Assembly: GCA_022767345.1 (NCBI GenBank)
Contig: JALEOD010000024.1
Coordinates: 62,001-126,000 of the forward strand
Origin: Emergencia sp.
GTDB lineage: Bacteria; Bacillota; Clostridia; Peptostreptococcales; Anaerovoracaceae
Length of the DNA: 64,000 nucleotides
Reading direction: 5' to 3'
Below are positions 36,064-44,473 of the stretch, one piece after another. The position numbers and the translations under genes are program-made. The notes below the pieces were generated by a model, which did not search any database, was not told the origin of the DNA, and worked only from the letters and a program-made list of their open reading frames with translations. The stretch's first letter is position 1. Every line of letters starts with the position of its first letter.

Positions 36064-36372
36064 TTATAATCCCAGCTGGGAGAGCAGTGCGGCTTTTGGC
36101 AGGGCGCCTACAGTCTTTGCGGTGACTTCACCGTTTTCAAATTTTGCACAGGTTGGGATAGTCATAACACCGTACTGAATTGCCAGCGGTTGCTGCTCGT
36201 CGATGTTGAGTTTGCAGACTTTGTATTTGCCGGCGGATTCCTCGTCCATTTCCTCGATAACCGGCATGAGGTTGACGCAGTGACCGCACCAAGGCGCCCA
36301 AAAATCTACAACAACAGGGATATCGGATTCTAAAACTTCCTTTTGGAAATTATCTTTTGTTAAGCTAACCAT
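36064..36372 (-). CDS. trxA: Thioredoxin with WCGHC active site
   Basis: The 102-residue thioredoxin fold has the redox motif DFWAPWCGHCVNLMPVIEE and the cis-Pro loop GVMTIPTCAKFENGE. The dipeptide between the cysteines is Gly-His, as in protein disulphide isomerase, instead of the Gly-Pro of classic thioredoxin; this usually makes the protein less reducing. There is no signal peptide, so it is cytoplasmic. It begins 2 bp after the acyltransferase stop and forms an operon with it. No thioredoxin reductase is nearby. Confidence 0.92.
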   Translation of the reverse strand: MVSLTKDNFQKEVLESDIPVVVDFWAPWCGHCVNLMPVIEEMDEESAGKYKVCKLNIDEQQPLAIQYGVMTIPTCAKFENGEVTAKTVGALPKAALLSQLGL

Positions 36373-36374
36373 CT

Positions 36375-37142
36375 CTATTTCTCCTCTTTGTTCCTATTTT
36401 TTTCCTTTTCGATTAGTTCGGCAAGGGCTTCTCTAATAGTATCTTCCACTTCGTGGCTAATATTCGCCAGCTGGTGTCTGTCCATAGAAGCAGTGTCGAT
36501 TGCCGGCAGAATTTTTACATCAATGACAGCCCCGTTTGTAATGACGCCCCGGTCTTCAAAGAGGTGGCGGGTGCCGTTTAAGGCAACAGGTACGACAGGC
36601 ACTTTTGCCTTGGTCGCCAGCTTGAAACTGCCGGGTTTAAAAGAGCCCATTTCAGCAGACTGACTCCGAGTTCCTTCCGGAAAAATCACCAGAGAAAAGC
36701 CTTCTTTCAAAGTCTGGACGCCTGCCTGAATAGACTTCAGTGCTTCTCTGGCGTCACCGCGCTTGATAAATACGCCGCGAATGGCTTTAATCCATTTTCC
36801 GAAGTACGGCATTTTTTCAAGACTGTCCTTTGCAATAAAACCGACCTGTTTACCGTCCATCATTTTCAAAATCGCTATAATATCTGCATACCCCTGATGA
36901 TTGGAAATAAACACGCAGGCACCGGTTTCGGGAATATTTTCCTGCCCTTCTATATGAAATGTGATATCAAAGAGTTCCTCAAGACGCTGAATCCAAAGAG
37001 CGACACCTTCTCCGATTACAGCTTTTTCTTTTTCTACATCACCGGCATTCTTTGCCGCTTCGATTTTGTCCAGATAGCTGTTGAAAACGCTGACAGAGCG
37101 GAACAGCTTATAACCTTTTGGGATATTTCTAAGTAATTTCAA
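36375..37142 (-). CDS. plsC: 1-acyl-sn-glycerol-3-phosphate acyltransferase
   Basis: PlsC makes phosphatidic acid at the membrane. The HX4D motif is VFISNHQGYADIIAILKM, the glycerolipid-binding block is FPEGTRSQSAEMGSFKPG, and a late motif reads AKVPVVPVALNGTRH. The TTG at 37142 is chosen as start because AAAGGAGG lies 7 bases before it; upstream frames are unsupported. The resulting 255 residues fit the family. It is the first gene of the plsC-trxA operon. Confidence 0.9.
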   Translation of the reverse strand: MKLLRNIPKGYKLFRSVSVFNSYLDKIEAAKNAGDVEKEKAVIGEGVALWIQRLEELFDITFHIEGQENIPETGACVFISNHQGYADIIAILKMMDGKQVGFIAKDSLEKMPYFGKWIKAIRGVFIKRGDAREALKSIQAGVQTLKEGFSLVIFPEGTRSQSAEMGSFKPGSFKLATKAKVPVVPVALNGTRHLFEDRGVITNGAVIDVKILPAIDTASMDRHQLANISHEVEDTIREALAELIEKEKNRNKEEK

Positions 37143-37343
37143 TTGGAATCCTCCTTTGATACATATTCTTGCTGCTTTCATCATACCACAGAGTGGGGTG
37201 GAATATCTATAGAAAAGAAAGATTTTTGGTGGGAAATGAGGTGTAGAGAAAAACAATTATCTTCATATGAGCAGGAGAAAGGAGGCTGCTGATGAATTGT
37301 AAGGAAATTAACGTTTACAGAAAAAACTTTATAGAGATACCAT

Positions 37344-37724
37344 ATGGAGCCAGGGAAGGCAGCCCCGAGTCCGGGGGGTGCAACTAGGCAGGCAGTGCCG
37401 TCAGGTGCCGTAGAGTACGGCATAGAGCACCTAGTATGTATGCTGATCAGTTATGTTATGGCAGCGGTGATAGACAAAGTGATGTATGGTATTTCCGCCG
37501 GAAAGATGACACTGATTGTTACGGATTGTGCGAAGGAAATGGCGCAGCGCATTGATGAGGTCGCCGGGAGAGGTACAACCCTTTTAAGTGCAGAAGGAAG
37601 TTTTTCCAAGGAAGAGAAAAATGTGGTAATGTGTGTGTTCAGCAACAAGCATACGGTCGGAATCCGAAAGCTGGCAAAGGAAATTGCCCCGGAGGCATTT
37701 ATCATTATTATGGGGTCCAACTAA
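37344..37724 (+). pseudogene. C-terminal remnant of a YitT-family membrane protein
   Basis: From about 37425 the frame encodes the end of a YitT/DUF2179 protein: ISYVMAAVIDKVMYGISAGK, LIVTDCAKEMAQRIDEVAGR, GTTLLSAEGSFSKEEKNVVM. The usual five upstream membrane helices are missing, and the extreme C-terminus (normally NEVFGEGF) is also cut. The first ~27 codons come from a GC-rich, Pro/Gly-coding patch (37344-37420) unlike YitT, marking a fusion or insertion scar. Confidence 0.75.
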
Positions 37725-37850
37725 GTTGTTGGCGCAGGTTTTAAGGAAAGCTGATGAAGGCTTAAAGAAACAATAAAATCAGTGGAAATATTTTAGAAAA
37801 AAGAGTATAATATAGACAAAACACAAGAGATATCGCAGGAGGTATTTTAT

Positions 37851-38162
37851 ATGAAACTGATAAATATCGATTACATTCCGGGACAGGAGTTTGATGTGCT
37901 GGGCATGGTAAAAGGCAACGTAGTGCAGTCCAAGAACTTAGGAAAAGATATCGGCGCAGGTTTTAAGACTTTAGTCGGCGGCGAACTGAAGGGCTACACA
38001 GAAATGCTGCAGGAAGCAAGACAGATTGCCACTAAGAGAATGGTAGACGAAGCTGAAAGTCTGAGTGCGGACGCGGTAATCGGTGTAAGATTCTCGTCTT
38101 CCGCAATTATGCAGGGAGCGGCAGAGGTTATCGCTTATGGAACAGCGGTGAAATTCAAATAA
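37851..38162 (+). CDS. YbjQ/UPF0145 family protein
   Basis: The 103-residue homo-oligomeric beta-rich protein has the family pattern IPGQEFDVLGMVKGNVVQSK, GAGFKTLVGGELKGYTEML and ADAVIGVRFSSSAIMQGAAE. The biochemical role is unresolved; heavy-metal binding has been suggested for the family. GGAGG precedes the ATG, and a TATAAT lies at 37806-37811. It starts an apparent plus-strand run with the PAP2 gene 13 bp downstream. Confidence 0.88.
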   Translation: MKLINIDYIPGQEFDVLGMVKGNVVQSKNLGKDIGAGFKTLVGGELKGYTEMLQEARQIATKRMVDEAESLSADAVIGVRFSSSAIMQGAAEVIAYGTAVKFK

Positions 38163-38175
38163 AGAGGATTATTAA

Positions 38176-38826
38176 ATGAATTCGGAATCTAAGAAACAGA
38201 TTCGTGCAGTTATCATAGGCGGAGCATTGTTATGCTTCGCCTATGTTGCATATCAAATTTCTGCTGCAGAAATATTGCCTTTTGATACGGCAATCAGAGA
38301 GTGGGTGTATGCCCGACGGAATCCGGGACTAAACCGGGTTCTTATTGCCATAACCTATCTTGGCAACTGGCAGACAGTTAGTCTTATGGGGATTTTTTTG
38401 CTTATGGTAAAATCCACACGAAGGAGTATGGGAATTCCCTTTGTAATAATTTCCCTTTCTTCCACTGTAGTCTACAAAATAGTAAAGGGAATTTTTGAAA
38501 GGCCAAGACCTGATCTTGCGGTGAGACTCATTGAACAGGGCGGCTATTCCTTCCCCAGCGGTCACTCTATGAACGGGTTGGTATGCTTTGGGATTTTGAT
38601 TTACTTCATTCGCAGGTACTGCAAAAACAGGAAACTGGCAAACATCCTGACGGTGCTGCTTGGTCTTCTGATTTTCGCAATCGGCTGCAGCAGAGTTTAT
38701 GTAGGCGTACATTTCCCAACGGACATCATAGGCGGCTGGAGCCTTGGCGCAGCTTATTTATGCGCGGCAATTATTGTTTTTGAAAAAATTCGAGGTGAAA
38801 GAGATGATTTATCATACCATAACTGA
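38176..38826 (+). CDS. PAP2-family membrane phosphatase
   Basis: The 216-residue membrane enzyme has the three phosphatase motifs: KGIFERPRP (KX6RP), FPSGHSMNG (PSGH) and SRVYVGVHFPTDI (SRX5HXXXD). About six transmembrane helices are present. Likely substrates are lipid phosphates or undecaprenyl pyrophosphate. Its last 23 bp overlap the cysK start. Confidence 0.9.
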   Translation: MNSESKKQIRAVIIGGALLCFAYVAYQISAAEILPFDTAIREWVYARRNPGLNRVLIAITYLGNWQTVSLMGIFLLMVKSTRRSMGIPFVIISLSSTVVYKIVKGIFERPRPDLAVRLIEQGGYSFPSGHSMNGLVCFGILIYFIRRYCKNRKLANILTVLLGLLIFAIGCSRVYVGVHFPTDIIGGWSLGAAYLCAAIIVFEKIRGERDDLSYHN

Positions 38827-39730
38827 AACTATTGGAAAAACGCCGCTTATGCGGCTTCACAAAATAGAAGACGCCTATCAGGCAGGGGCGGCTATTTATG
38901 GAAAACTGGAAGCCTTCAATCCGGCGGGCAGCATCAAAGACAGAGCTGCCATGAGCATGATTGCTGACGCAGAGGAGAAAGGCCTGCTGTCGCCGGGTGG
39001 TGCAATTATTGAGCCGACCAGCGGAAATACAGGGATTGGACTTGCTGCTATTGCAGCGGCAAAAGGCTATCGGGCGATTTTTGTTTTGCCGGAGACCATG
39101 AGTATTGAGCGGAGAAAACTCCTCGCGGCTTACGGCGCTGAAGTGGTGCTGACTGAGGGCGCAAAAGGCATGCAGGGTGCTGTTGATAAAGCGGAGGAAC
39201 TGCATAGAGAAATTGCAGGGAGCATTATCGCAGGTCAGTTTGTCAATCCTGCAAACGCCAAGGCGCACATCGATACCACCGGCCCGGAAATTTGGGAAGA
39301 TTTAGAGGGGAATGTCGATATTCTCGTTGCCGGCGTAGGCACAGGCGGAACGATTACCGGCTGTGGAAAATTTTTAAAGGGGAAAAACCCTGCCATAAAG
39401 ATAGTTGCAGTAGAGCCGAAAAATTCCCCATTGCTTTCAAAGGGGAAAACAGGCAGCCATAATCTGCAGGGAATCGGTGCTAATTTCGTGCCGGACGTAT
39501 TGGACAGAGATATCATTGATGAAATTATTCCTGTTTTGGAGGACGACGCTTATGACCTTGCGAGAAGTCTTGCAAAAAAAGAAGGCTGCCTTGCCGGAAT
39601 CACCTCCGGTGCGGCGCTTTGGGCGGCAGTGGAACTTTCTAAGAAGGAAGAAAATAGCGGAAAAAATATTGTCGTGATTTTACCGGATTCGGGAGAAAGA
39701 TACCTTTCGACAGTTCTTTTTGAGGCATAA
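38804..39730 (+). CDS. cysK: Cysteine synthase (O-acetylserine sulfhydrylase)
   Basis: CysK makes cysteine from O-acetylserine and sulphide with PLP. The Schiff-base Lys is in NPAGSIKDRAAMSMI, the substrate loop is PTSGNTGIGLA, the phosphate loop is GVGTGGTITGCGKFL, and the end reads LPDSGERYLSTVLF. The start at 38804 follows GAGGTG and overlaps the PAP2 gene; the in-frame codons upstream lie within that gene. The 308 residues match CysK length. No cysE is adjacent. Confidence 0.93.
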   Translation: MIYHTITETIGKTPLMRLHKIEDAYQAGAAIYGKLEAFNPAGSIKDRAAMSMIADAEEKGLLSPGGAIIEPTSGNTGIGLAAIAAAKGYRAIFVLPETMSIERRKLLAAYGAEVVLTEGAKGMQGAVDKAEELHREIAGSIIAGQFVNPANAKAHIDTTGPEIWEDLEGNVDILVAGVGTGGTITGCGKFLKGKNPAIKIVAVEPKNSPLLSKGKTGSHNLQGIGANFVPDVLDRDIIDEIIPVLEDDAYDLARSLAKKEGCLAGITSGAALWAAVELSKKEENSGKNIVVILPDSGERYLSTVLFEA

Positions 39731-39758
39731 AGCCTGATAGAAGAAAAAGGAGTTTCTT

Positions 39759-40925
39759 ATGGCTGTTACAATGAAAGATGTACTAAATTTGGATATTATG
39801 CGGAATTTCAAGATTATGGCGGGAGAAAATGGCCTGGATAGAACAATCACGGCGACAGAAATCCTGGATTTTGAATTCATGCAGGAGGGTGAGGAGTATA
39901 GACAGAATAGTTTTACGGGGAACAGCCTGGTGCTTTCCAGTCTGCTTTTTGCTAAAGATGATCCGTCCCTTATATTAGTTACAATTAAGAAACTGATTGC
40001 GCAAAATGTGCAGGCTCTGGCCTATAAGCCAGTATTTTTTAAAGAACTGCCGGAAGAAGCTCTGGCCTATGCTAACGAGCGGAATTTTCCGATTTTAGAA
40101 TTTGCCCATGATGAGTTCTTTGAAGAGATACTCTTTAGCATCAGAGATTTAGTAGAAAGAGATGATATTGTTTTGCGGACGGAAACTCTTTTGACAGATA
40201 TGCTGACAAGGGAATTTTCTATAGAAGAAGATAGTTGTGCGCAGGAGAAAATAAATCCGTTGCTGCGGCCCGTTAAAATGGTAATCTGTATGAGTGTGAA
40301 GGGCGTGACAGGTGAACAGATTTCTGATTTTATTAAGCGCGTAAAACCCAATCAGAAACTGCGCAGCAAAACTTTTGTCGGGAAACTTGCTAATCGATTT
40401 TTTGTTGTGCTTTCTCAGGATGAACTGAATCTTTCCAGATTTAAGGCGCAGTTGGACGATGTGTGTATTGCGTATGGGTTGATGGGAAAAGAAATAACCG
40501 CCGGCGTGAGTGCGCCGGTGATGGTCGGAGGAAAATTTGATGAAGCGGTCAGACAGGCGTTTTGGTCGGAGAAAGTTGCGGAAATAGAGAAAATACCTGT
40601 TAAATATTATGAAAAATCGGGTATATATAGATTAATCATTCCAAATATGCACAGTCAGACTATGGCGGTATATATGGAAGATTACCTGGCGCCAATTTTT
40701 GAGGAAGAAGATAAGGATGGGGAGCTGCTTCGTACAGCAATTGAATATATTCTCGCAAAAGGTGACACAATAGAGACAGCAGAAAGGCTGTACTGTCACA
40801 AGAATACCATTCGATACAGAATAGGAAAGTTGCAGGAGAAACTGGACCCTGACAGTAACGAGAAGGAGTTTTATCAGAATTTGGCGGCAGCCATCAAAAT
40901 TTATCTCTTAATGAATCAAGATTAG
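39759..40925 (+). CDS. PucR-family transcriptional regulator
   Basis: The 388-residue regulator has an N-terminal PucR domain ([40 protein letters not shown]), a CdaR-like middle ([20 protein letters not shown]) and a C-terminal HTH_30 ([38 protein letters not shown]). PucR regulators control purine, amino-acid or polyamine use depending on the host. It lies between cysK and the rubredoxin gene on the same strand. Targets cannot be told from sequence. Confidence 0.87.
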   Translation: MAVTMKDVLNLDIMRNFKIMAGENGLDRTITATEILDFEFMQEGEEYRQNSFTGNSLVLSSLLFAKDDPSLILVTIKKLIAQNVQALAYKPVFFKELPEEALAYANERNFPILEFAHDEFFEEILFSIRDLVERDDIVLRTETLLTDMLTREFSIEEDSCAQEKINPLLRPVKMVICMSVKGVTGEQISDFIKRVKPNQKLRSKTFVGKLANRFFVVLSQDELNLSRFKAQLDDVCIAYGLMGKEITAGVSAPVMVGGKFDEAVRQAFWSEKVAEIEKIPVKYYEKSGIYRLIIPNMHSQTMAVYMEDYLAPIFEEEDKDGELLRTAIEYILAKGDTIETAERLYCHKNTIRYRIGKLQEKLDPDSNEKEFYQNLAAAIKIYLLMNQD

Positions 40926-40939
40926 AGGAGGACAATATT

Positions 40940-41104
40940 ATGAAAAAGTATGTATGTGGAGCATGTGGATATGAGTATGATCCTGCAGTAGGTGATCCAG
41001 ACAACGGAATCGAGCCGGGAACTGCATTTGAAGAGCTGCCGGCAGATTGGGTGTGCCCTTTGTGCGGACTTGGTAAGGACGTATTTGAGGAAAAGGCAGA
41101 ATAA
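40940..41104 (+). CDS. Rubredoxin
   Basis: The 54-residue electron carrier has two Cys pairs ([20 protein letters not shown] and [16 protein letters not shown]), the exact rubredoxin layout including the GDPDNGI loop. GGAGGAC precedes the ATG. It is 8 bp before a flavin reductase-rubredoxin fusion gene, suggesting a small redox chain for oxygen or peroxide removal. Confidence 0.95.
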   Translation: MKKYVCGACGYEYDPAVGDPDNGIEPGTAFEELPADWVCPLCGLGKDVFEEKAE

Positions 41105-41112
41105 GGAAAAAG

Positions 41113-41724
41113 GTGAACGCAGTGAGTGCAATGTTTAAACTCAGTTATGGACTTTTTGTCCTGACTGCAAAGGAAGAAGACAAGGACAATGGCTGTATTA
41201 TCAATACTGCAATGCAGGTGACTGATTCGCCGAAGCAGCTGTCAATCTGTGTCAACAAAGCAAATTATACTTGCGGCATGATTGAGAGAACCGGTATGTT
41301 TAATGTGTCCATTCTCAGCCAGAAAGCAGATTTTGAAGTATTTAAGCACTTCGGTTTCAGCAGCGGCAGAGATACAGAAAAGTGCAGAGGTTATGCCGAT
41401 GCGGAAAGAAGTGAAAATGGTCTTCTGTATATTACCGGCGGAGCAAATGCTGTGATTTCTGTCAAAGTAAACAGAACTGTGGATTTGGGAACGCATTTGA
41501 TGTTCATTGGTGATGTGACTGAGGAAAAAGTACTTTCTGATGTACCATCTGCCACTTATCAGTATTACTTCGATCACATCAAACCGGCTCCGGCTGCAAA
41601 GCCAAAAGTAAAGGGTTATGTCTGCAAGATTTGCGGATATGTATACGAAGGTGAAGAATTACCGCCGGATTATATCTGTCCGCTGTGCAAGCATGGGGCA
41701 GAGGATTTTGAACCTATCGGATAA
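41113..41724 (+). CDS. Flavin reductase domain fused to rubredoxin
   Basis: Residues about 1-150 form an FMN-binding flavin reductase-like split barrel (FKLSYGLFVLTAKEEDKDNG, IINTAMQVTDSPKQLSICVN). Residues about 163-203 form a rubredoxin (GYVCKICGYVYEGEELPPDY, ICPLCKHGAEDFEPIG) with shortened loop. Such fusions (high-molecular-weight rubredoxin type) pass electrons from NAD(P)H to partners such as flavodiiron oxidases in anaerobes. A GTG start at 41113 is used; GTG 41122 or ATG 41131 are alternatives. It is probably co-transcribed with the rubredoxin gene. Confidence 0.9.
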   Translation: MNAVSAMFKLSYGLFVLTAKEEDKDNGCIINTAMQVTDSPKQLSICVNKANYTCGMIERTGMFNVSILSQKADFEVFKHFGFSSGRDTEKCRGYADAERSENGLLYITGGANAVISVKVNRTVDLGTHLMFIGDVTEEKVLSDVPSATYQYYFDHIKPAPAAKPKVKGYVCKICGYVYEGEELPPDYICPLCKHGAEDFEPIG

Positions 41725-41765
41725 CTTTGGCGGCAAAATAAGTAAAATTTTTGATTAAGAGAAAG

Positions 41766-41808
41766 AAGAGGCTCTTATAAAAGATAAGAAAAGGGAGTCT
41801 CTTTTTTG
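41766..41808 (+). terminator. Terminator after the flavin reductase-rubredoxin gene
   Basis: AAGAGGCTC (41766-41774) pairs with GAGTCTCTT (41795-41803) through one wobble pair and runs into a T6 tract. Confidence 0.8.
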
Positions 41809-41901
41809 TGTATAAACAAAGAAATTCATAAAATATTATAAAATATTACAAGGAAAAGATAAGGGTTTTGTAGTAAAATGATAGCATAGTGGAAAAGATT
41901 T

Positions 41902-42006
41902 GTTTGGGAAAAGTTTCTACCCATAAAAAGTCCTAAAAAATAAAATCCTATACTTAATTAATCCTATAAAATCAAAATTCGGAGACGATTCCCAAACGTC
42001 TTTTTA
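41902..42006 (+). ncRNA. Orphan structured RNA candidate with terminator-like 3' end
   Basis: In the 545-bp gene-free stretch after the flavoreductase, GTTTGGGAA (41902-41910) is exactly complementary to TTCCCAAAC (41989-41997). The second arm lies in the loop of a hairpin AGACG (41983-41987) / CGTCT (41997-42001) followed by T5, so a pseudoknot or a switch between structures is possible. The internal AAGTTTCTACC (41910-41920) resembles the purine-riboswitch J2/3, but P2 and P3 helices are not visible. No gene follows on the plus strand. Confidence 0.4.
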
Positions 42007-42049
42007 ATAGGAGTGCTATGAGTTTTATGATATAGAATAGATATAGTGG

Positions 42050-42090
42050 ACACAGCTATCTTTTGTGCATAAAAGATAGCTGTGTTTGTT
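42050..42090 (+). terminator. Very strong hairpin ending the orphan transcript
   Basis: Perfect 15-bp stem ACACAGCTATCTTTT (42050-42064) / AAAAGATAGCTGTGT (42071-42085) with a 6-base loop, followed by TTGTT. Between it and the preceding terminator-like hairpin there is only an AGGAG and a five-codon frame (42018-42035). Confidence 0.7.
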
Positions 42091-42269
42091 AGCAACAGGA
42101 TTCTGGATGAAACATGAATTAGCTTAATTCTCCGTAAAGCAGATTTCCTAGGCGGAAGAAAATCCGCCATTATGCGCTGCATCTGATAATCTTTGAATCA
42201 CTATGTGTGCGGGCAGACCAGGGCGTATATGTAAGAGCGCCCCCGATGATTACAGCCGGTTGCAATCAA

Positions 42270-42818
42270 TTACAGCAGCACAGCGCCTGCGCCTCTGTCA
42301 AAAAAGATACTTTTAGCGCCGGTGTATAGCGGGATACCATAACAAACCCGTACGTCTTCTGGAAAAATTCCCATTCTGAGAGCGCCGGCTCCGGCAGAGT
42401 ACATGACGCGGTTATCGATTCTGTGATCCGCGGCAACAGAAACTGCAGAGCCGACGGCAATGCCGAGATCGGTGATATTAAATGCGCAGTTGGCGCCTGC
42501 TTTTTTCATTTCTGCACAGTTTTCAAAGCCGCACATTTTGCAGTCGCTTAATCCGAAGGGGTTAGAGACGACGCCGATTAGAACTACACAGTGACTGTTT
42601 TCCACATTATAGGAGTCTCTCTCAATGAAGGCTTCGCCTCGCTGAGCAGCGACTTTGCGCATTTCCTCCGCGAGAGTTTGCTTTTCATTTCCTGTAATAA
42701 TAAATGTAATGATTTTATCTTTTCCGCTGGCCTTAGGTGCGGTTCTTGCGGCGGCTGCCATCAAATCGGCAACTTTCAGGGCAGCATCTCTTTCGGCCTG
42801 TTCCATAGTTTTTATCAT
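42270..42818 (-). CDS. DUF2148 ferredoxin-domain protein
   Basis: The 182-residue protein of the DUF2148 family is common in anaerobes. The Cys cluster SDCKMCGFENCAEMKKAGANC could hold an iron-sulphur centre. A Gly/Ala-rich end (VMYSAGAGALRMGIFPEDV) follows, and the N-terminus reads ALKVADLMAAAARTAPKASG. The biochemical role is unknown. A consensus promoter lies 37-65 bp upstream. It converges with the orphan RNA. Confidence 0.85.
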   Translation of the reverse strand: MIKTMEQAERDAALKVADLMAAAARTAPKASGKDKIITFIITGNEKQTLAEEMRKVAAQRGEAFIERDSYNVENSHCVVLIGVVSNPFGLSDCKMCGFENCAEMKKAGANCAFNITDLGIAVGSAVSVAADHRIDNRVMYSAGAGALRMGIFPEDVRVCYGIPLYTGAKSIFFDRGAGAVLL

Positions 42819-42854
42819 GATAAGGTCCTCCTTTGTTTTTTCGCTTATGATATT

Positions 42855-42883
42855 ATTATAGTTGACCGGACATTTTTTAACAA
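42855..42883 (-). promoter_or_regulatory. Promoter of the DUF2148 gene
   Basis: Minus-strand TTGTTA (42883-42878), 17-base spacer, TATAAT (42860-42855). Confidence 0.75.
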
Positions 42884-43080
42884 GGGTAACAAGGGGAATC
42901 GGGATGGCAAGCGAATAAAAACTTTCTTCTATCTCTCGATATTGACAAGGTTTGATTATCTGCGTATATTTGACAACAAATTAAGGGAGTCCCCGGGTTG
43001 AAACGTTCAGAATTTAGAATGACGATATTTTGTATCGGGAAGATGTCAGGGCGTTGGGATCAAGGGTGCGTTACCCCAAA

Positions 43081-43168
43081 ATGCATAATTTTAATCAAAA
43101 CCCCGAAAATATGCACAGCTGTCAGAGAATCTATGCATATTTTTGTTGATGTTGATGAATATATGCAC
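43081..43168. repeat. Cluster of four TATGCA-type motifs
   Basis: In the 590-bp gene-free interval before the nucleotidyltransferase gene, ATGCATA (43081-43087), ATATGCACA (43109-43117), ATGCATAT (43133-43140) and ATATGCACA (43160-43168) recur at 24-28 bp steps. The two ATATGCACA copies are each followed by a TCAG/ACAG half. It lies just upstream of the promoter at 43205 and could be a regulator binding array. Nothing else is evident in this interval. Confidence 0.4.
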
Positions 43169-43204
43169 AATGACAGATAGCGGTGAAGCTGCGATTCTTT
43201 GGAC

Positions 43205-43232
43205 TTGTGAATCGCGGGATATTTGGTATAAT
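43205..43232 (+). promoter_or_regulatory. Promoter of the sugar nucleotidyltransferase gene
   Basis: TTGTGA (43205-43210) and TATAAT (43227-43232) with a 16-base spacer; it would give a leader of about 170 nt before the ATG at 43409. Confidence 0.6.
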
Positions 43233-43408
43233 GTTCTTAGGTTAGGAAAGCTTCGGCAGCACTAAATCGATTAATACAGGAAAGCTTGGTAATAAAAGTA
43301 AGACGTGGTCGGCATTTTTATTACAAAAGAAAATAAGCAGACTGTCCTTAAAAAGTGGAAGTAATAAAGAAAAATTTGATGTATCACCAAGAATAAAGGA
43401 GACAGGGT

Positions 43409-44329
43409 ATGAACAAACCGGTACTGGTTATTATGGCTGCGGGTATGGGCAGCAGATATGGGGGATTAAAGCAAATTGACCCGATTAGTGACAAAGGGGA
43501 AATCATTCTGGATTTTTCACTTTATGACGCTATGATGGCAGGGTTTGAGAAAGTCATTTTCATCATTAAAAAAGAAAATGAAGCGGATTTTCGCGCGTTG
43601 ATTGATGAAAGAGCGGGAAAGTACATGGAAGTAGAGTACGCATTTCAGGAGCTTACAGATATTCCGCAGGGGTATCAGGTTCCGGCAGAGCGTGTGAAGC
43701 CGTGGGGTACTTGTCATGCGGTGCTCAGCGCGCGCAAGCTCATCAATGGACCCTTCGCGGTTATCAATGCAGATGATTATTACGGACCGGGTGCGTTCCA
43801 GACCATTTATGACTATTTGGAACAGGCTAAAGATGACGAAAAATATCGCTACTGCATGGTAGGCTATCAACTGGAAAAAACTTTGACGGAAAATGGCCAT
43901 GTGGCCCGCGGTGTTTGCGAAGTGGGCGAAAACGGTCAGCTTTTGGATATCGTAGAGCGCACGAAAATTATGTATCATGACGGCGGCATTGCTTTTACAG
44001 AAGATGACGGCGCGACATGGCAGCCTTTGGAAGAAGGAACCACGGTGTCCATGAATTTCTGGGGCTTTACCGAGTCTTTTATCCGTGAAATGGAGGCACG
44101 TTTTCCTGCATTTTTGGATAAGGCTCTCGTCGAAAATCCTCTCAAGGGCGAGTATTTCCTGCCGGGGGTTGTAGACCAGCTGATTAAAGAAGACAAAGCG
44201 ACCGTAAAAGTGCTTCGCTCCCATGACAAATGGTACGGCGTAACCTATAAAGAAGATAAACAAAGCGTCGTTGACGCATTGCAGTCTATGAAAGATAAAG
44301 GGCTGTATCCGGAAAAGCTTTGGAAATAG
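43409..44329 (+). CDS. Sugar-phosphate nucleotidyltransferase-like protein
   Basis: The 306-residue NTP-transferase fold protein has LVIMAAGMGSRYGGLKQIDP, the nucleotide-binding loop of GalU/RmlA enzymes. The second motif reads FAVINADDYYGPGAFQTIYD, with the Asp that binds metal. Later parts (MNFWGFTESFIREMEARFPA; GEYFLPGVVDQLIKE) are typical of a conserved clade of unassigned nucleotidyltransferases. The substrate is unknown. AAGGAG precedes the ATG. The gene stands alone. Confidence 0.85.
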   Translation: MNKPVLVIMAAGMGSRYGGLKQIDPISDKGEIILDFSLYDAMMAGFEKVIFIIKKENEADFRALIDERAGKYMEVEYAFQELTDIPQGYQVPAERVKPWGTCHAVLSARKLINGPFAVINADDYYGPGAFQTIYDYLEQAKDDEKYRYCMVGYQLEKTLTENGHVARGVCEVGENGQLLDIVERTKIMYHDGGIAFTEDDGATWQPLEEGTTVSMNFWGFTESFIREMEARFPAFLDKALVENPLKGEYFLPGVVDQLIKEDKATVKVLRSHDKWYGVTYKEDKQSVVDALQSMKDKGLYPEKLWK

Positions 44330-44419
44330 GGCACCAGAGATATGAATTGATGAGAATATATGGAAAAGGCTTTACAAAGACGAACTTGTACAGTTTCTAT
44401 TCCTTTTATAAAACATATC

Positions 44420-44454
44420 CGGAGATTTTCCAGACAGCGTCTGGAAAATCTCCG
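44420..44454. repeat. Long perfect palindrome between genes
   Basis: CGGAGATTTTCCAGAC (44420-44435) and GTCTGGAAAATCTCCG (44439-44454) form a 16-bp perfect stem with a 3-base centre. No T-run follows, so it is not a standard terminator. It ends 20 bp before the truncated nuclease pseudogene. Confidence 0.6.
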
Positions 44455-44473
44455 ATGCTGTTAACATGGAGTC

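Noticed and set aside
41902-41997. Purine riboswitch
   Set aside because: Only the AAGTTTCTACC string fits; there are no P2/P3 hairpins with the conserved loops and no purine gene downstream.
42591-43001. Plus-strand frame over the DUF2148 gene start
   Set aside because: Antisense to the DUF2148 gene and its promoter; no ribosome site.
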